A stretch of DNA of 22,493 nucleotides from Oehlia diaphana (taxonomy: Eukaryota; Glomeromycota; Glomeromycetes; Glomerales; Glomeraceae). Shown piece by piece: positions 17,544 through 22,493 of this stretch (position 1 is the stretch's first letter; every line of letters begins with the position of its first letter). The DNA lies in NCBI GenBank assembly GCA_003833135.1, contig QZLH01000425.1, forward strand, positions 14,851 through 37,343. The letters run 5' to 3'. The notes below the pieces were generated by a model that worked only from the letters and a program-made list of their open reading frames with translations, searched no databases and was not told the origin of the DNA. The translations under genes and the position numbers were made by a program.

Positions 17544-18818
17544 TTAAGCCATTCTCAAGGTGGAAGCAAAATATAAATCACGTTCGTTAGGTAGTGTCAA
17601 TGGAGCTTCAACAGGGGAAGGATAGCCGAACTTTTTGTAAGGATCATTTTTATTTTCTTTAATGACTGGTTTAAAAGCGGTAATTCGGGTACTAGACGTT
17701 AAACTAGATTCCATTGGTTGATATAAACAACTAATGGCTGGAAGTACATATCCTGATGTATTATGATGTTGATAATGGTAATCCGTATGGTAATCCGTAT
17801 GAGGCTTAAAACAGTCAGTAGGAGTTGGAGGACTTGGAGGTCCGTAGACACTCATTTGGGAATTGCAACCATTAGAAATAATTTCGGATGAATTCGGTTG
17901 TTTACGTGGTTCAAAAGCTCTAAATACGTAAATAACAATGGTGATCCAATCAAAAAAGTTGGAATAAAAAAAAAAAATAGTTTCAAGGATAATATGCGGT
18001 GTCACCAAAAACAATGGCAAAAGAATAATAAGGGAGAAAAAAAAAAAATAAATAAATAGGTTACAACACATTCATTCATTACAATAAATAAAATTTTTCA
18101 TTCAAGAATAAATATTACATACGTATTATACTCCTTCCAGTGAGGATCATGAGATCTTTGGTGTCTAGTAAGAGTAGTACGTCTTGTAAAGGTTTTTCCG
18201 CATCCTGAATGTGAACAAACATAAGGTCTTTTCCCGGTATGAGTTCTTCTATGTCTAGCTAATGATGAAGACTAAAGATTGATATAAATTGAAATTGGTC
18301 AATGAATGAAAAAAAAAAGAAAAAAAAAGTAGTGAAATAAATGAATGATGAATGTATATACATATACATACATACACACACACACACATATATATATATT
18401 ATATATATTATTTATCTTTATATGTTTATATATAATATATTTAATATGTATATATATGGTTTTATTTAAAACTTACGTCACTAAATGACTTGCTACAGCT
18501 GGGGTATTCGCAGATGTGAGGTCGTTCACCAGTGTGAGTTCGGTAATGAACTGTTAAAGCAGAACGTTGTATAAATTGTTTACCACAACCTTGCCATTCA
18601 CATCGATAAGGACGTTCTCCGGTATGTATTCGTCGATGTCGGGCAAGATCGGATCTACGTGAAAAAGCTTTCCCACAAGCATTCCAAGAACATTCATATG
18701 GACGGTCATTGTCTACGATCGGTTCCGAATCAGTATTTGATTCGCTCGTAATGCTTGGAGTTGGACTAGTAGGCCCACGAAATTCATCATTGGTATTTAA
18801 AAGTGTTTTGATATCCAT
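17544..18818 (-). CDS. four-finger C2H2 zinc-finger transcription factor
   Basis: Three exons: 18818-18477, 18271-18123 and 17919-17544 (342+149+376 = 867 nt, 288 residues plus stop, frame exact). After an acidic, Ser/Thr/Pro-rich head (about residues 1-38) come four C2H2 fingers with TGERP/TGKRP linkers: [12 protein letters not shown]...[17 protein letters not shown]...[30 protein letters not shown] and [25 protein letters not shown], spanning residues ~40-155. The tail is low complexity ([22 protein letters not shown]) and ends FASTLRMA. The C-x4-C-x12-H-x3-H spacing and linkers indicate a nuclear sequence-specific DNA-binding protein; its targets are unknown. The ATG at 18818 is the first in frame before the fingers. 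No disruption was seen, unlike the genes to the left. The orthologue group is not recognised, so no symbol is given. Confidence 0.9.
17920..18122 (-). other. intron 2 of the zinc-finger gene (203 bp)
   Basis: Donor GTATGT (18122-18117), acceptor TATTTAG ending at 17920. The split codon AC|A gives Thr, joining KEYN to TAFEPRKQP. Translating through it yields a false hydrophobic N-terminus ([14 protein letters not shown]), which is not part of the protein. Confidence 0.85.
18272..18476 (-). other. intron 1 of the zinc-finger gene (205 bp)
   Basis: Donor GTAAGT (18476-18471), acceptor TCTTTAG ending at 18272, phase 0. It splits finger 3 between its cysteine pair half and its histidine half; splicing restores the C2H2 spacing exactly. 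It contains the microsatellite at 18357-18412. Confidence 0.88.
18357..18412. repeat. (CA)n/(TA)n microsatellite in intron 1
   Basis: TACATACATA followed by a (CA)n run and then TATATATATATTATATATATT; likely length-polymorphic. Confidence 0.85.
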
Positions 18819-19332
18819 GAAGAAAGTTTTTGGTATTTGAATGTTCGTGTAATTAAATGAAAATATTTTTTTTTTTTATTTTGTGTAATAAAAAAAAAAC
18901 AAACCAAACGTAAAATCGGATTTAATAATTCCTTGTGTGTGAAAGATAACAGTATCGATTATTGGTTGTAGAAATTTTAGGGAAGAGTAGAATATGATAG
19001 AATATCAGAGGCGTTAAAAAAAGGAAAGGTATTAAAAGTGAGATAATTTTTTTTTTAAAAAGGGAGGAAAAAAAATTAAAACCAAACGTTTCGTCTACAA
19101 ATATATGCAAACGTTTAAAGAAACAATAATGAAACAAAAAACGTCAACGATGAACAATCAAAGTTACAAAGTTAAAAAATATAGATGTAGATGTATGATG
19201 GTTAAAAGTAAAGGAACTTTGAGGTCGTTAACGTTACTGTTTAGCACACACAAGAGGCGATGAACGAGAGAGAACTGAACAGTAAAATCAACGAAGAAAG
19301 TCATAAAAAAATTATTCCAGGGATTATATATC
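18819..19332 (-). promoter_or_regulatory. probable 5' UTR / proximal promoter of the zinc-finger gene
   Basis: Read on the - strand this is pyrimidine-rich (CAGTTCTCTCTCGTTCATCGCC near 19270, CTCCC and CTTCCC blocks) with few upstream open frames, as in fungal promoters and leaders. The word ACGTTTGGTTT appears twice (about 18901-18911 and 19080-19089). The TSS cannot be placed, and no TATA box can be distinguished in such AT-rich DNA. Confidence 0.4.
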
Positions 19333-19350
19333 AAAAAAAAAAAAAAAAAA

Positions 19351-19381
<31 letters not shown>
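19333..19381. repeat. A22-T27 homopolymer dyad
   Basis: 22 A (19333-19354) immediately followed by 27 T (19355-19381): a perfect 44-bp inverted repeat about 515 bp upstream of the zinc-finger ATG. Rigid poly(dA:dT) tracts typically exclude nucleosomes. Exact length may be affected by sequencing error. Confidence 0.85.
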
Positions 19382-19613
19382 ATTAGGAAAAACAGTTTTG
19401 TGGAGCAAATAAGTAGTCGTAAACAGGTAGCTTGCAGAAAAGGGTTGGTTTAAGAAACGTGGAACGATAAAAATTCTTGGTTTTTAATTAAATATAAATA
19501 AATTTCTTCCGAAATATAATATAAGCAAATATGAACAAGTAAAATTCCCTTTTTATTATATTTTATTTATTTATTTATTTTAATGTATGATATACATATA
19601 TGTAAGTATATAT

Positions 19614-19641
19614 AAAAAAAAAATTTTTTTTTTTTATTTTT

Positions 19642-19680
<39 letters not shown>

Positions 19681-19728
19681 ATATTTTAAAAATAAATAAT
19701 TTTTAAAAAAAAAAAAAAAAAAAAAAAA
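19614..19728. repeat. second cluster of long A/T homopolymers
   Basis: A10-T12 block, then a T-run of ~26 ending near 19672, then A24 at 19705-19728. The long T-run and A-run can pair around a ~32-bp loop. Confidence 0.8.
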
Positions 19729-19739
19729 TATTACTATAA

Positions 19740-21430
19740 ATAGGTTGGATTATCGAAAGTTAACAATTATTATTTAAATAATAATATAGAATTTATATTA
19801 TATTATTGTATATATATATATCACGACAGATGCTGCTGATCTAGACTCCCGAAAAAACTGCTTACATTTTAGCTTACCAATAATGAAGATATTTTCTTTT
19901 TAATTGATAATTGGTTCAAATTATATAGAATGTAACTAGTGTAACAAAATTTTTTTATAAGCTAACCAAACTACTGAAATTTTCATTAATTATCTGGTCC
20001 GGGAAATCGTCCTTTTTTGCATCATTAAACCACCCGGATTTTACCGATATTATCCAATTAAAAAAAAGATATAATTTTTTTTTTTTTTAAGCCCGCTTTG
20101 CGAATTAATTAATTTAATATTACTTCAATGGTCCTGTAAAGCCTATAAGGTAGGCTGTAGGCGAATAAATATATAAATGTAAATAATAAAGAAAATTATA
20201 ATTATGTATATATATTAAACATAACAATAACACACATATTTGATTTTATTAGTTAAACCGTATTCGTTTATTACTTAATCGGTTTAAGTAATATTGACGC
20301 CACTTTTTTTTTGGTGTTACCATTCTAACCTAATAATTATTATTATTATTATATAATCATGTGACTTGGTTTTTAATGGGATGCCTGGAATATGTAAGAA
20401 AAAAAATAAAAAAAAAAAATGTAACATTTTAATAATAAATAAATAACTATAATAAAATAATAAACAATTACATAAGAAAAATAATTTTTTTTTTTTTTAT
20501 CAATTATAATTTAAATATATCAAATTAATTACAAGTGGTTTTAAAAAAGTAATTTCACAACATATTACATAATATTACAAACAAATTTCCTTGGATTGAT
20601 TACGTTAGTTCGATTTTTTTTGCATTTCTATTTGTATAAATATTCATTTTTGACAGATTTCATTGAACTACTATACAAAATGCAAATACATGCACACGTT
20701 AACATATTCACACATATACAAAAATGAACAAACAAATGAATCAAATTATATATATGTATATTTTTATATATCTCTCACGCGCCTGTCGACATGTCGTGTA
20801 TATATTATTTTAACAAAAACACGCGCGGACAATTAATAACTCGATACGATCGGGATTTATTTAAAGTAATGTCAGATTGTTCTATCACATTACATAACTG
20901 ATTATGTCACTTAAGGTTAATGAATTTGAAATATCCGAAGATCCGAAAAAAAAAAATTAAATTAGGCGTTAATTAATATTGGTTTTTCCCTCGTGGTGCA
21001 TGATTCACACCCCGATATATCAATCATTATAAACTTTAAAGGGTTCAAATAAAATTCAATTTCCGATAAGTTTGATTATCGGATGTTTAATTATATAATA
21101 TTTTTTTTGAAACAAAGAAATAATAATAACAATAATAATGTAATTTTTTTGTGTCATATTCTCATGTGTATTTCATTCTTTTTCAATTTATATTATAACC
21201 AACCAGATTTATCTTATTATGAATCTTAACACTTTCTGGTAAGTAGTTGGTCAAACTTATCATCATTTTCATTAACCCCTGCATGATTTTAAATCTTTAA
21301 TAAATTTCGTCATTGTTCTAGAAATTTTGTGATACCTTATAGAAAGATGTTTAAAATGGAAATGAGTTGTAATAATAAATAATGATTTATATTCACACTA
21401 AACCTTTCAGAGAAAGGATATTTGTATTAA
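19740..21430. other. intergenic, no gene supported
   Basis: No coding signal. Some less AT-rich words (GGTCCGGGAAATCG near 20000, CCACCCGGATTTTACCG near 20030, AAGCCCGCTTTGCG near 20092, GCCTATAAGGTAGGCTGTAGGC near 20140) look like fragments of degraded dispersed repeats, but I cannot name the family. A TTA microsatellite lies near 20335-20350. The palindrome CGACATGTCG is near 20788. Confidence 0.45.
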
Positions 21431-21439
21431 ATAACCACG

Positions 21440-21454
21440 TTTTCCCGCCAAAAA
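21440..21454. promoter_or_regulatory. E2F-like site TTTTCCCGCCAAAAA
   Basis: A perfect match to the E2F consensus (TTTSSCGC with flanking A/T), followed 20 bp later by AAAACGCGG, an MBF-like ACGCG word. No gene start could be tied to it within the window. Candidate only. Confidence 0.35.
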
Positions 21455-21594
21455 TTATTTGTTGTACACTTAAAACGCGGAATTTTTCTTGAACTTTATG
21501 TTGTTTGTCATTTTAAAAAAAAAACATTACAAAATTTATTTAAATATTAAAAATTATTTATTTTATAATATTTGATTATATTTTTTTTTTATTT

Positions 21595-21598
<4 letters not shown>

Positions 21599-21627
<29 letters not shown>
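21599..21627. repeat. (TA)n microsatellite
   Basis: About 14 uninterrupted TA units; a second, shorter TA run is near 21858-21878. Confidence 0.9.
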
Positions 21628-21630
<3 letters not shown>

Positions 21631-21639
21631 TATTTGTTT

Positions 21640-22427
21640 TTATTTTGTTTTTTTATTTTGTTTTTTATTGTTTTTTATTTTTTTTCTGTTTTAAAACCTG
21701 TCAAAATCTTTTACATCAACCCATGTAATTCATGGTAATTCATATATTAAAAAATTATATATATAATGTAATATAATAAATGTACGTAATATATGTAATA
21801 TATACACATAAATACATATATATACTGTATAATATACATATATAACATATAAATATGGTATATATATATATATATATTTATAAGATTTTTTTAAGGTTTA
21901 CCCAATCAAGAATATCTCATTGAACAAAATTACTTTTAAAATAAAATGAGAAAAAGGAAATTTTCCAAAATCGGATAATTTCACGATATTCATTCAACAA
22001 TGGGTTGTTTAAGCTGTCCACTCGATCAGCTTGGATAAATGAAACGTTACTCAAAACGATCTTTTATTTGGGGAATATGTGTTTTTAGAGATAGGGTTAA
22101 CAAGTTAAATAAAGAATGCGGTGTTTAAATGTCATGTCAAAGTTTCAAGGAGTGCATGCAGTGACAATTAACTCATATTACTGTAATAAACTAAATTACA
22201 TATTGTATGAGTAAGCCATATAAATGTTGTTATAATAAGCCAGCCAGCCATATTTACAAACTTAGTATCTACATATATGTTAAGCTGCCGCTAGCATACA
22301 GAGTTAATACATTATTACACATTTCATTTCCTTTTTCTTTTTGGTCTCCCCCACAATTTCATAAAATTTTTTTTCTTCTCACCGATTTGTTATTATGCGA
22401 ATGGACCGTTTTGGTGAAAAAAACCAG
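21640..22427. other. intergenic, no gene supported
   Basis: TTTTGTTTTTTATT simple sequence at 21628-21690, then AT-rich DNA. A short frame near the end has no recognisable motif and terminates in an encoded poly-lysine from the A-run. Confidence 0.5.
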
Positions 22428-22428
22428 G

Positions 22429-22465
<37 letters not shown>

Positions 22466-22493
22466 AAAAATAAAAAAAAAAAAAAAAAAAAAA
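22428..22493 (+). repeat. poly-A run at window end
   Basis: A-runs interrupted only by TTTT and a single T; continues to the window edge. Confidence 0.9.

Noticed and set aside
17923..18071. Apparent hydrophobic N-terminus (membrane-like segment) of the C-terminal zinc-finger exon
   Set aside because: This is translated intron 2. The GTATGT donor and TTTAG acceptor remove it and join the exons in exact frame.
18922..19137. 71-codon frame on the - strand upstream of the zinc-finger gene
   Set aside because: Pyrimidine-rich leader sequence translated into Phe/Leu/Ser; best explained as 5' UTR.
22207..22464. 85-codon frame ending in poly-lysine
   Set aside because: The lysine tail is the poly-A run; no motif, and composition resembles intergenic DNA.

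Overview
This is an extremely AT-rich eukaryotic window. It most resembles the repeat-rich genome of an arbuscular mycorrhizal fungus (Rhizophagus-like Glomeromycotina). The pointers are GT-AG introns of 80-205 bp, a BED-finger hAT transposase, a degraded member of the SAM-like plus nuclease-like gene family that I recall as expanded in Rhizophagus, and a C2H2 zinc-finger regulator. The organism call is inference; no search was run.

The left 13 kb is a transposon graveyard. Positions 1-2345 hold two tandem arrays of small hairpins and a block of degenerate AGATCAAATC-type repeats. A dispersed repeat (about 3105-3990) is interrupted by an LTR-like insertion. A complete non-autonomous hAT-type element lies at 4580-6524, with 17-bp perfect terminal inverted repeats and an 8-bp target duplication (GGCTAATC). 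It carries its own hairpin arrays and a second, nested element (5815-6357, 8-bp duplication AGCTAAGC). A longer inverted copy of that nested element lies at 12166-13269 (8-bp duplication TTTATACA) and itself contains a solo-LTR-like insert.

Two dead genes lie between these elements and converge. The first is a SAM-like/PD-(D/E)XK-like pseudogene (6646-7937, + strand), broken by a 155-bp MITE, a frameshift and two TGA codons. The second is a BED/hAT transposase pseudogene (8171-10471, - strand), broken by stops, frameshifts and a 120-bp near-perfect palindromic insert. An assembly gap (11000-11590) is flanked by identical 140-bp sequences, which suggests overlapping contig ends that were never merged.

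The right side changes character. From 13.3 to 17.5 kb there is no recognisable gene; from about 14.9 kb T- and A-tracts become very frequent and CpG-containing words reappear. The only gene that looks intact is a four-finger C2H2 protein on the - strand (17544-18818). Its three exons join to exactly 289 codons including the stop. Its upstream region contains very long A/T homopolymer blocks. The last 2.5 kb holds no gene I can support, apart from a perfect E2F-like word near 21445 and AT microsatellites.

The left-hand elements record a layered insertion history. The zinc-finger gene is the only candidate functional protein gene.
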